Positions 1-5,420 of a stretch of DNA of 6,037 nucleotides are shown piece after piece; positions within the stretch are counted from its first letter, which is position 1, and each line of letters begins with the position of its first letter. The notes beneath the pieces are model-generated. The model was given only the letters and a program-made list of their open reading frames with translations. It did not search any database and was not told the DNA's origin. The stretch is taken from positions 1-6,037 of the forward strand of contig JANYDI010000123.1 of the NCBI GenBank assembly GCA_025363695.1, written 5' to 3'. Source of the DNA: Opitutia bacterium. Its GTDB lineage: Bacteria > Verrucomicrobiota > Verrucomicrobiia > Opitutales > JANYDI01. The translations under genes were made by a program, and so were the position numbers.

Positions 1-63
1 CCTGGGCTACGATCTGCCGGCCCTTCAGGCCTCTTAAAGTGTGGTTTTAATAAATAATTATAT
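1..63 (-). repeat. Degenerate arm of the REP/MITE-like repeat
   Basis: This stretch aligns along its length with 2920-2983, the right arm of the inverted-repeat element at 2627-3007. Both begin with CCTGGGCT, carry a CCCTTCAGG core, and run into GTGGTTTTAATAAATA followed by TTATAT. The copy here has diverged in the GC-rich part: the perfect GCCCC/GGGGC pairing is lost. The AT-rich end is almost unchanged. It lies 12 bases from hairpin C of the module behind hemB. The rest of the element would lie outside the window to the left. Confidence 0.7.
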
Positions 64-75
64 ATCCTTAAAATC

Positions 76-206
76 GATCGCTTCGCGATCTGTGGGGGGC
101 TTAGTATATCCTACCAGGTAGCGATTTTATCGAAATACGCAGTATTTCGTAAAATCGCTACCTGTAGGGGATCCTAAGGGGCGCAAGCGCCCCTTAGCCC
201 CTTAAC
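76..206 (-). repeat. Three-hairpin 3' module, copy 1 (behind hemB)
   Basis: Read in the hemB direction, this holds hairpin A at 174-197 (CTAAGGGGCGC arms around two bases). Then come GGATCC at 169-174, long palindrome B at 115-164 (CAGGTAGCGATTTTA arms and an inner CGAAATAC/GTATTTCG stem with one bulged base), a TATACTAAG-type spacer, CCACA, and hairpin C at 76-90 (GATCGC/GCGATC). The same order recurs at 2468-2598 and 5897-6025, and without C at 3038-3143. It starts about 9 bases after the hemB stop. No protein is encoded. The function is unknown; a terminator, an mRNA 3' stabiliser or a mobile palindromic element are the candidates. Confidence 0.8.
174..197 (-). terminator. Hairpin A, possible hemB terminator
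   Basis: This is a perfect 11-bp inverted repeat with a 2-base centre (in RNA, a 10-bp stem and 4-base loop), 17 bases after the hemB stop codon. It is rich in G and C, as a terminator stem would be. No run of T follows in the hemB direction, so classical Rho-independent termination is not shown. It may instead stop 3' exonucleases. Confidence 0.4.
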
Positions 207-214
207 TTTCAACG

Positions 215-1228
215 TTAAAAACTCCTTAGCCCTTTAACCGCCTCTACAGCAAAATAACTCAATATCACCTCTGCGCCGGCGCGTTTAATGGCCAGGAGGG
301 ACTCATGCATGCAGGCGTTTAGGTCGAGCCAGCCTCTTTGGGCAGCGGCGTGGATCTGGGCATACTCACCGGAGACTTGGTAGGCGGCTATGGGCAGAAG
401 GGTTTTTTGTCGCAATTGGCTAATGACGTCCAGGTATAGGCCTGCGGGCTTGACCAGAAGGATGTCAGCGCCCTCGTCCTCATCGAGTTGGGCTTCGAGT
501 AAGGCTTGACGGCCATTGGCGGGGTCGAGCTGATAGCTGCGTTTATCGAGCGCCCTCTTTTCTTTATTACCGAGAGCTTGGCGAAAAGGTCCGTAATAGG
601 CAGAGGAAAATTTAGCGCTATAGCTGATAATCCCTGTGCGTTCATGGCCTGATTTATCTAAAGCCCTACGGATGGCGCCTACGCGGCCATCCATCATGTC
701 CGAGGGGCCCACCCAGTCGGCTCCCGCTTGGGCATGCAGGACGGCTACTTGGCAAAGCTGCTGCACGGTGGCATCGTTGTCTACGTGGCCCTGAGGGCAA
801 AGAAGGCCGTCGTGCCCATGGTCAGTATAGGGGTCCAGGGCGACATCGCTCATAAGCACCAGCTGGGGAAAGGCCGCCTTTACGGCCAAAAGGGCGCGTA
901 CCACCAGGCCGTCTGGATCCAGGGCGGCGCTGGCGCAGGGGGTTTTGTACTTGGGGCCCAAGCACGGGAACAGACACAAGCCCAAAATACCTAAGTTCAC
1001 CAGTTGTTCGCAGTGTTTGAGCAGGTCTTCGATGGGTAAACGCCACTGCCCAGGCAGCGCCTCAAGGGCTTCCTTAGGGCCTTCCGTGATAAAAAAAGGC
1101 ATGATGAAATCCGTCGGCGCTAGGCGAGTTTCCTGGACCAGGCCGCGCACACCCGGGTGTTCGCGCAAGCGTCGCAAACGCCGTACGAGCGTGAGTGGGG
1201 ATTGTTTGCTTGACACAGGTGCTGGCAT
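215..1228 (-). CDS. hemB: Porphobilinogen synthase (delta-aminolevulinic acid dehydratase)
   Basis: This cytoplasmic enzyme condenses two 5-aminolevulinate molecules into porphobilinogen, an early step of heme and other tetrapyrrole synthesis. The 337-residue product has normal length and is complete. Schiff-base lysines are visible at Lys206 (YSAKF) and Lys260, the latter in the family signature GADILLVKPAGLY. The active-site metal segment, residues 128-141, is the aspartate form (DVALDPYTDHGHDG), not the cysteine form of zinc enzymes, so magnesium-type chemistry is expected. Glu245, at the spacing from Lys260 of the allosteric magnesium ligand in the E. coli enzyme, is kept, as is YQVSGEYA. 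The ATG at 1228 was chosen because homology begins just after it. An in-frame extension to 1357 would run through the promoter region and into the lipoprotein gene. An AGGG lies only two bases before the ATG, which is a poor ribosome site. A three-hairpin module follows the stop. Confidence 0.97.
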   Translation of the reverse strand: MPAPVSSKQSPLTLVRRLRRLREHPGVRGLVQETRLAPTDFIMPFFITEGPKEALEALPGQWRLPIEDLLKHCEQLVNLGILGLCLFPCLGPKYKTPCASAALDPDGLVVRALLAVKAAFPQLVLMSDVALDPYTDHGHDGLLCPQGHVDNDATVQQLCQVAVLHAQAGADWVGPSDMMDGRVGAIRRALDKSGHERTGIISYSAKFSSAYYGPFRQALGNKEKRALDKRSYQLDPANGRQALLEAQLDEDEGADILLVKPAGLYLDVISQLRQKTLLPIAAYQVSGEYAQIHAAAQRGWLDLNACMHESLLAIKRAGAEVILSYFAVEAVKGLRSF

Positions 1229-1239
1229 TTCCCTACACT
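1210..1239 (+). promoter_or_regulatory. Candidate sigma-70 promoter of the TPR lipoprotein gene
   Basis: A perfect TTGACA at 1210-1215 is followed after 18 bases by TACACT at 1234-1239 (4 of 6 matches to TATAAT). Transcription would start near 1246, leaving a leader of about 37 bases before the ATG at 1283. The -35 box lies inside the first codons of hemB. The call rests on sequence only. Confidence 0.45.
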
Positions 1240-1245
1240 GTAGGG
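1231..1245. promoter_or_regulatory. Palindromic operator-like site between hemB and the lipoprotein gene
   Basis: CCCTACA-C-TGTAGGG is a perfect inverted repeat with a one-base centre. It lies three bases outside the hemB start codon and covers the candidate -10 boxes of both divergent promoters, as well as the only Shine-Dalgarno-like AGGG of hemB. A dimeric repressor or activator binding here could act on both genes. As RNA it could fold only weakly because the loop is too small. The regulator is unknown. Confidence 0.4.
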
Positions 1246-1264
1246 GTTCCTGCTTTTGTGGCAA
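1237..1264 (-). promoter_or_regulatory. Candidate sigma-70 promoter of hemB
   Basis: On the minus strand, TTGCCA (5 of 6 to TTGACA, at 1259-1264) is followed after 16 bases by TACAGT (4 of 6 to TATAAT, at 1237-1242). The start of transcription would fall at or next to the ATG at 1228, implying a leaderless or nearly leaderless hemB mRNA. That would make the nearby AGGG irrelevant. A promoter further upstream, inside the lipoprotein gene, is the alternative. Confidence 0.3.
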
Positions 1265-1282
1265 GTACAAAGCACTTTTTTT

Positions 1283-2467
1283 ATGAAACCTAAGATCCTT
1301 AAGCTTGCGATACTCCTCTTTTTGGTGGGTTGCCAAAATGCCGAGCAAAAGTACCAAAGGAAGCTCGAGAAGGTAGAATCTCAGTGGTATGAAGGAAAAC
1401 AGACGCAGGCCCTAGCGGCTCTAGAAAAACTCAGCCAGCTGTATCCACAAAAGGCAGCGCTTTTTGAGCTTTTGGCCCATTGGGAGCAACAAGGCGGACA
1501 CTGGATGGAGGCGGCCTGGAACCTAGAAAGGGCCATTCAGCTGGATGGCTCACGCTTACAACTGCGTTTGCGTTGCGCAGCGCTTTATGAAGAGGAAAAG
1601 GACTGGGGCAATGCCCTGCGAAATTACCAGGAATACCTCAACAAGCTGCCCCAAAGCCCTTCGGTTTGGCTCAGGGTTGCGGCCGTTCAGGAAAAGCTAG
1701 GACATCCACAGGAAGCCCTTTTAGCGATTTATCGTTATTTTGAGGAGGCCCCCAAGGACGCCTTTGACTATGACGAAGCCCTACAACTGTGGTGGCAAAA
1801 ACTGGAACTTTCGGAAGCTCCCAAAGCTGACCTACTCCTAGGGCTTCAAGGAAAACAGCCGCTTTGGGGGCTTTTGGCCTGGGTGCAAAAACAAGAGTCT
1901 TGGGGGTTTTTACGCATAGCCTTACAGGATATCCACCAAGCACAGCGTTCCGATGGCCTGGTAGTCCAGCCCGAAGCTCTGGAAACGGTAGAAAACGCCC
2001 TCGCTGTTTATGACGAAGCTCAACAGCTTAAACGTTATATGGATTGCGTTGCCCACGCCCACGCCTTTCATGAACGTTCCCAGCGGCCCACGGCTCCTTC
2101 AGGCAGCCAGCTTACGCATGGCGTGTCTCCCACGCTGGTCATTCACCTGCAATCCGACGCGGTTTTCCCGGACTACGACACCCTCATGGCCCAGCCGATA
2201 GCCGTTCCCGAAGCGCCTGCGCCCTCTGTTGTAAGGGCCGTGGAGGCACCTGCGGCCCTCATAGCCAAGGACCCCGAGCCGGAGGCTCTCATGCCCGTTT
2301 TTACCCGGGATGACGCCCTGGCGCTCAAGGCCGCTGCCGATGTTCTGCTGGAAAGCGGCCACGCCGACAAGGCCCGCCACCTCTACAAGATCGCCCTGCG
2401 CTTCCTGGATGACGGCGATGCGATTTGGTATCAAATCGCGTTGGCGTTGGTGGCCATGGAACGGTGA
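1283..2467 (+). CDS. TPR-repeat lipoprotein
   Basis: This 394-residue protein starts with a lipoprotein signal: MKPK, a hydrophobic stretch (residues 5-16) and the lipobox LVGC with Cys17. It should be lipid-anchored and face the periplasm or surface. Residues 24 to about 160 form tandem TPR-type helix pairs, with small residues at the usual packing sites and GN/EAL-type turns. A middle part (160-250) is helical and rich in Trp and Gln. A low-complexity Pro/Ala linker (about 259-330) follows. A last TPR-like pair (about 333-388) ends the protein. TPRs are protein-binding scaffolds; the partner is unknown. The ATG at 1283 was chosen because it begins the signal peptide; a start at 1256 would put nine polar residues before it and lies between promoter and signal. 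No Shine-Dalgarno sequence is seen. The gene is alone in its unit, divergent from hemB, and ends at a three-hairpin module. Confidence 0.88.
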   Translation: MKPKILKLAILLFLVGCQNAEQKYQRKLEKVESQWYEGKQTQALAALEKLSQLYPQKAALFELLAHWEQQGGHWMEAAWNLERAIQLDGSRLQLRLRCAALYEEEKDWGNALRNYQEYLNKLPQSPSVWLRVAAVQEKLGHPQEALLAIYRYFEEAPKDAFDYDEALQLWWQKLELSEAPKADLLLGLQGKQPLWGLLAWVQKQESWGFLRIALQDIHQAQRSDGLVVQPEALETVENALAVYDEAQQLKRYMDCVAHAHAFHERSQRPTAPSGSQLTHGVSPTLVIHLQSDAVFPDYDTLMAQPIAVPEAPAPSVVRAVEAPAALIAKDPEPEALMPVFTRDDALALKAAADVLLESGHADKARHLYKIALRFLDDGDAIWYQIALALVAMER

Positions 2468-2598
2468 ATTAAAGGGCCAAGGGGAGCTCGCTCCCCTTGG
2501 ATCCCCTAACGGTAGCAATTTATTAAAATGCAAAGCATTTTAAGTAAATTGCTACCGTGTATGGTGATACAAGGCACCCCACAGATCGCTTCGCGATC
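2468..2598 (+). repeat. Three-hairpin 3' module, copy 2 (behind the TPR lipoprotein gene)
   Basis: Directly after the stop come TTAAAGGG and hairpin A at 2477-2500 (CCAAGGGGAGC arms). GGATCC at 2499-2504 overlaps the end of A. Palindrome B at 2509-2558 has ACGGTAGCAATTTA arms and an inner TTAAAATGC/GCATTTTAA stem. Then follow a GATACAAGGC spacer, CCCCACA and hairpin C at 2584-2598 (GATCGC-TTC-GCGATC). The order and polarity relative to the gene are the same as in copies 1 and 4. Arm differences from the other copies are matched on the opposite arm. Confidence 0.8.
2477..2500 (+). terminator. Hairpin A, possible terminator of the TPR lipoprotein gene
   Basis: This perfect inverted repeat (CCAAGGGGAGC, two central bases) lies 9 bases after the stop codon. 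It has no following T run. The facing copy at 3112-3135 would serve the convergent unit. Confidence 0.4.
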
Positions 2599-2745
2599 GA
2601 ACACCTCTAGCGTGAATTCCTAGCAGATTAGGGCGTGTGATCAATTAAATTTAAAACCTGTTCTAATGGATCCGTTAGGGTTGATAAATAATTATTTAAA
2701 ATCAAACCACAAAATGAGAGCCCTGAAGGGGCGAATACTTGTCAG

Positions 2746-2765
2746 CCCAGGGCTTTAGCCCTGGG
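2746..2765. repeat. GC palindrome, left copy
   Basis: CCCAGGGCTTTAGCCCTGGG is a 20-base sequence with 8-bp arms around TTTA. It is part of the nested element at 2627-3007. A counterpart with CTAAAG at its centre, in reverse orientation, lies at 2906-2925. Confidence 0.8.
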
Positions 2766-2785
2766 TTCACGGTAAACCACAAACC

Positions 2786-2883
2786 AGAGCCCTGAAGGGG
2801 CGATTCATTAAATACATCAAATTTATCTAAAAATCAACTATGGACAATATATCAGGTTTAATGAATCGCCCCTGTAGGGCTCT
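2786..2883. repeat. Inner inverted repeat of the nested element
   Basis: The arms 2786-2810 (AGAGCCCTGAAGGGGCGATT...) and 2859-2883 pair in 23 of 25 positions around a 48-base AT-rich centre without a gene. The left arm is also a direct repeat of 2704-2733 (AAACCACAAA then GAGCCCTGAAGGGGCGA). The REP unit is therefore present four times in this element, twice in each orientation. Confidence 0.75.
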
Positions 2884-2905
2884 AAATCTTTTTTCCATGC
2901 CAAAA

Positions 2906-2925
2906 CCCAGGGCTAAAGCCCTGGG
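2906..2925. repeat. GC palindrome, right copy
   Basis: CCCAGGGCTAAAGCCCTGGG is the reverse complement of the copy at 2746-2765. It lies in the right half of the nested element, and its last six bases begin the part that is repeated, in worn form, at the window start. Confidence 0.8.
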
Positions 2926-3037
2926 CTGACAAGCATTCGCCCCTTCAGGGCTCTCATTTTGTGGTTTTAATAAATAGTTATATTGTTAATTGATGACACG
3001 CCCTAATTTGGCTCAGATGATTTTTTCTTCACAGAAC

Positions 3038-3143
3038 TTAGGATCGCCTCCCCGATAGCGATTTATCTAAAATGCGCCAGCATTTTAATAAATCGCTATC
3101 GGAAGGGGATCCTAAGGGGCGCAAGCGCCCCTTAGCCCTTTAA
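3038..3143 (-). repeat. Three-hairpin 3' module, copy 3, lacking hairpin C
   Basis: In the direction of the pseudopilin-like gene this reads TTAAAGGG, hairpin A at 3112-3135 (same arms as copy 1), GGATCC at 3107-3112, and palindrome B at 3052-3102 (CCGATAGCGATTTA arms, inner TAAAATGC/GCATTTTA). A GATCCTAAG spacer then ends without the CCACAGATCGC hairpin seen in the other three copies. The nested element ends 30 bases further on. Unlike in the other copies, the start of the module is translated: the gene's last ten codons run into it and its stop is the far end of hairpin A. Confidence 0.78.
3112..3135 (-). terminator. Hairpin A containing the stop codon of the pseudopilin-like gene
   Basis: This is a perfect inverted repeat with CTAAGGGGCGC arms. 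In the minus-strand direction it carries TAA, and TAG at its far end; that TAG (3112-3114) ends the upstream reading frame. A ribosome would have to open this stem to terminate, so it could act as an RNA hairpin only after translation has passed. It has no T run. Confidence 0.35.
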
Positions 3144-3603
3144 CCCTTACGCGGGCGCCACCTGGAAGCATGCCCCCTTGCGGGCCTGCGTCGTTAAAGA
3201 CCCAAAAGCTGCTTTGGGGGTGGCCCTCGTGCGTGAAGGCGATGCGATGGGTGAGGCCTGGACAGGCGCTGTAATAGAGGGGCCTGCCGGAGTTGGCCAC
3301 GAAGAAGTAATCGGCTGAAAACAGCGTATCGATGAGGACTTTTTCGCCTTCAAGGAGTTGGACGCGTGTACGCTCTTGCTCGAGGGACTCAAAACAAAGC
3401 ACGACGGGCTTTTGGGCTTTGAGCGCTCGCAGCCGAGCTTGGTGCAGCAGCGTCATCATGGAATTTTCAGGGATCTTGGGGGTTGCGATAAATCCAAGAA
3501 AACAAAAAAACACAGCTATGAGGCCAAGGCTCAAGACCAGCTCAAAAAGACTATAGGCAGACTTCACGAAGCTTGACTGTGCCTCTCTTTGCGCGGCTGG
3601 CAA
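3112..3603 (-). CDS. Type IV pilin / pseudopilin-like protein (GspH/FimT-like)
   Basis: The 163-residue product has a class III prepilin signal. After a short polar leader, SA is followed by YSLFE, with Glu at position +5 of the mature chain and a hydrophobic helix of about 20 residues (16-40) behind it. The residue before the cut is Ala and not the usual Gly. The helix continues into LLHQARLRALKAQ, resembling the N-terminal spine of minor pseudopilins, and the remainder looks like a small beta domain with a Gly-rich end (GGMLPGGARV). It would be processed by a prepilin peptidase and act in a type II secretion or pilus machine; no other such gene is here. There is no ATG: TTG at 3603 is assumed (AAGG about 11 bases before), and GTG at 3567 would leave a four-residue leader. 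It lies 19 bases after the LRR gene, probably in one operon. The last residues (VKGLRGACAP) and the stop come from the repeat module. Confidence 0.75.
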   Translation of the reverse strand: MPAAQREAQSSFVKSAYSLFELVLSLGLIAVFFCFLGFIATPKIPENSMMTLLHQARLRALKAQKPVVLCFESLEQERTRVQLLEGEKVLIDTLFSADYFFVANSGRPLYYSACPGLTHRIAFTHEGHPQSSFWVFNDAGPQGGMLPGGARVRVKGLRGACAP

Positions 3604-3622
3604 TCCAAAAAGTGCCTTATTT

Positions 3623-4618
3623 TCAATAAATGTCTATCTTTGGGTTCCTTTCTTCGATTTCACGTTTAACAGCAGGAGTGATTCGTGGACAATGATTTAA
3701 AGATAACTCAGTCAAATCCTTGCAATGCCACGCCAAGGCAAGCACCGCGACATCCGTCAGGTTAAGGCAAGAAGCAACATCGACTCTTTGCAAACCCTTG
3801 CAATTCTGGACCAGGGCCATGATAGCGGAATCCGTAAGTTGAACACAGCCCCTAATGCGTAGCTCCTGGAGCCCTGGACAATGCCGAGCCAGAGCTATCA
3901 GATCGGCATCTAAGAGTCGAACGCAATACGATAAATCTAGCTTTTTCAGCTTGCTACCATATTTGGCCAGAGCATTAAACGTTGCATAGGTCAAGTGTCT
4001 ACAGTAGCTTAAATCTAGCTTCGTAAGCGTTGGGTGACGCTCAAGCAACTCAAGCACTCCAAAATCAGTCACCCGATGGCAACAGGCAAAGCTGACGCTC
4101 TCCAGGTCTAGGGCATTCTGTGCCAAGGCGATCAACGCTTGATCGGTCAGATCACTGCAACCCCAAAAATTCACTTTCCGTAAATTTTTACAATTTTTTG
4201 CCAAAGCCTCCACGGCAGCATCTTGAAGTTCGTAGCAATTAGATATGTCAATATATTTCAATTCCGGACAGCCTTCTGCAAAAACCTTAATGCTTTCACA
4301 GGAAGGGGCATGAAAGTCCAAAAGCCTCAACTTCTGCAAGTGCTTACAATGCTGCGCCAAACTCAGCAAAATGGTATCCGTTAAATGATAGCCCCATAAA
4401 ATAGAAAGTTCGCGTAGCTCGGGATGCATGAGTTTTACAATATCCTGATCCATTACGGATTCCTGATCCATGAACCGCGCTTCGACTGCATGAGGATCCG
4501 TGATGCCTACAATCAAAGCTTCAGGCGCTGGATCCTCTTCCCCCACGCCGCTTAGGCAGGATAGGTTTAACGATAAAATAATGAATACAAACACGCTTAG
4601 TCTTAAAAAACATATCAT
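3623..4618 (-). CDS. Exported leucine-rich-repeat protein of the cysteine-containing (F-box-like) type
   Basis: The 331-residue protein has an N-terminal hydrophobic signal (residues 4-20) followed by SCLSG. Cys21 could be lipidated, but Asn at -3 makes the lipobox weak; ordinary signal cleavage is the alternative. Residues 66-325 are exactly ten tandem 26-residue repeats, with the pattern LxxLxLSxC near the start, then LTD, and ALAxxC at the end. This is the cysteine-containing LRR subfamily known mainly from eukaryotic F-box/AMN1 proteins and from some host-associated bacteria. There is no F-box or other domain. Such horseshoes bind proteins; the target is unknown. GC content looks lower than in hemB (four 60-base lines counted at 38, 40, 47 and 58%). 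It is the first gene of a pair with the pseudopilin-like gene. No Shine-Dalgarno sequence precedes the ATG. Confidence 0.87.
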   Translation of the reverse strand: MICFLRLSVFVFIILSLNLSCLSGVGEEDPAPEALIVGITDPHAVEARFMDQESVMDQDIVKLMHPELRELSILWGYHLTDTILLSLAQHCKHLQKLRLLDFHAPSCESIKVFAEGCPELKYIDISNCYELQDAAVEALAKNCKNLRKVNFWGCSDLTDQALIALAQNALDLESVSFACCHRVTDFGVLELLERHPTLTKLDLSYCRHLTYATFNALAKYGSKLKKLDLSYCVRLLDADLIALARHCPGLQELRIRGCVQLTDSAIMALVQNCKGLQRVDVASCLNLTDVAVLALAWHCKDLTELSLNHCPRITPAVKREIEERNPKIDIY

Positions 4619-4624
4619 TATTCT

Positions 4625-4653
4625 ATTAAAGCAAATATAACGATGATGTTCAA
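4625..4653 (-). promoter_or_regulatory. Candidate promoter of the LRR gene
   Basis: On the minus strand TTGAAC (4 of 6, at 4648-4653) is separated by 17 bases from TTTAAT (5 of 6 to TATAAT, at 4625-4630). The expected start would lie at or next to the ATG at 4618, giving an almost leaderless mRNA. This agrees with the missing ribosome site. The region is AT-rich, so chance matches are likely. The rest of 4619-4715 must also hold the promoter of the divergent LysM gene, for which no convincing boxes were found. Confidence 0.3.
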
Positions 4654-4715
4654 TATTATTTAAGCAGCTTCGTTTTTTTCTTGTTTTAGAAAGCTAGGAA
4701 TGCTAACGTGGCAGC

Positions 4716-5420
4716 ATGGGACTTTTTGGTTACAGTATCGGGTTTATCCTCGTAGTCCTTACGGGGTGCAAAAAACTGCCTCCCAGTGAAACCCACTGCG
4801 CTACGTATGAAAAGGCACAACGCCTCAAGCGTGAAGGCCGCCCGCAGGAAGCCCTGTTGGCCTTTTTGGAGGCGATAGACACGCTGAAGCAAGCGCCAGC
4901 CTCGCACCTGGAGGCAGGACTGCTCTACCTCAATGAGGCCCAAGACCCCATAGAGGCGATTCACCATTTTAGGCGTTTTTTGCAGCAAGCCCCCAAAGCC
5001 CAACAGGCCGAACTGGTGCGTGAATTGATTTTAAAAGCTCAAAAAGAATGCATACGCCAGCTCCCCATGAGCCCAGCCGAGGACAGCGTTACGCAAAAAG
5101 AGCTCTGGGGCCAGTTACAGCAAGCCCGCAAAGACAATGTACACCTGCAATCTACGATTATGGGCTTACGCGAACGCCTTGAGCGCTCCGAACACAAAGC
5201 AAGCGCTGAAGCTCCCGCCCTACGCGCCCGCCAAACCCCACGGAGTACTCCCCCAGCGCTGCTCATCCGCACCCACACGGTAGAAGCCGGGGATACCCTC
5301 ATGGCCATCAGCAAAAAAGCCTATGGCACAACGCAACGCTGGCAAGACATTCTTAAAGCCAATCCTGGCCTAAAAAACCCCCAAGACCTCAAAATTGGTC
5401 AACAACTCGAACTGCCATGA
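4716..5420 (+). CDS. LysM-domain lipoprotein with TPR-like region and coiled coil
   Basis: The 234-residue protein begins with a lipoprotein signal: hydrophobic residues 5-16 and lipobox LTGC with Cys18. Residues 29-91 form TPR-like helix pairs (AQRLKREGRPQEALLAFLEA and a second unit ending HHFRRFLQQAP). Residues about 125-162 are charged heptad-like coiled coil. A Pro/Arg-rich linker (164-182) leads to a C-terminal LysM domain (about 187-233), with the typical HTVEAGDTL start, AYG turn, ILKANPGL and LKIGQQLELP end. LysM binds the glycan chains of peptidoglycan, so the protein probably ties a lipid-anchored scaffold to the wall; no catalytic domain is present. The ATG at 4716 directly begins the signal peptide; AGGAA lies 15 bases before it, too far for a good ribosome site. 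The stop codon overlaps the ybeY start (ATGA), indicating coupled translation. Confidence 0.9.
   Translation: MGLFGYSIGFILVVLTGCKKLPPSETHCATYEKAQRLKREGRPQEALLAFLEAIDTLKQAPASHLEAGLLYLNEAQDPIEAIHHFRRFLQQAPKAQQAELVRELILKAQKECIRQLPMSPAEDSVTQKELWGQLQQARKDNVHLQSTIMGLRERLERSEHKASAEAPALRARQTPRSTPPALLIRTHTVEAGDTLMAISKKAYGTTQRWQDILKANPGLKNPQDLKIGQQLELP

Larger units (their letters stand above)
2627..3007. mobile_element. Nested inverted-repeat element, MITE/REP-like, non-coding
   Basis: The ends are near-perfect inverted repeats: 2627-2648 and 2986-3007 match in 21 of 22 bases (ATTAGGGCGTGT...). Inside them lie AT-rich tracts, then arms of about 70 bases (2688-2765 against 2906-2981) holding AACCACAAAATGAGAGCCCTGAAGGGGCG-type sequence (split here at 2706-2734) and the palindrome at 2746-2765. 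A further inner pair follows, 2786-2810 against 2859-2883 (23 of 25). The left half has about 34 extra bases near 2650-2684. No ORF of note lies inside. A TA flanks GGGCGTGT at both ends, compatible with a TA target duplication but not proof. It sits between convergent genes and between two three-hairpin modules. Confidence 0.75.

Noticed and set aside
76..206. Classical Rho-independent terminator or riboswitch
   Set aside because: There is no U tract behind the stem, so termination is only a possibility. The position behind genes argues against a riboswitch.
945..1286. Plus-strand open frame of 113 codons opposite hemB
   Set aside because: It lies antisense to conserved hemB codons, is Arg/Ser-rich without a recognisable domain, and has no ribosome site. 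It is a shadow of the real gene.
1229..1357. Extended start for hemB
   Set aside because: The 43 extra residues have no family similarity, and the extension would overlap the signal-peptide codons and promoter of the divergent gene.
2099..2533. Minus-strand open frame of 144 codons opposite the lipoprotein gene
   Set aside because: It starts inside the repeat module, is Gly/Arg-rich low-complexity sequence, and mirrors the high-GC linker of the TPR lipoprotein gene.
2650..2684. Remnant of a gene in the left-hand extra segment of the nested element
   Set aside because: It is only about 34 AT-rich bases with stops in several frames; nothing codes there.
2627..3007. CRISPR array
   Set aside because: The repeats are inverted and nested, with irregular spacing and no unique spacers of equal length. 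No cas gene is present.
3623..4618. Eukaryotic contamination because of the F-box-type LRR
   Set aside because: The gene has an intact bacterial-type signal sequence and no introns, sits 19 bases from a pseudopilin-like gene, and is flanked by clearly bacterial genes.
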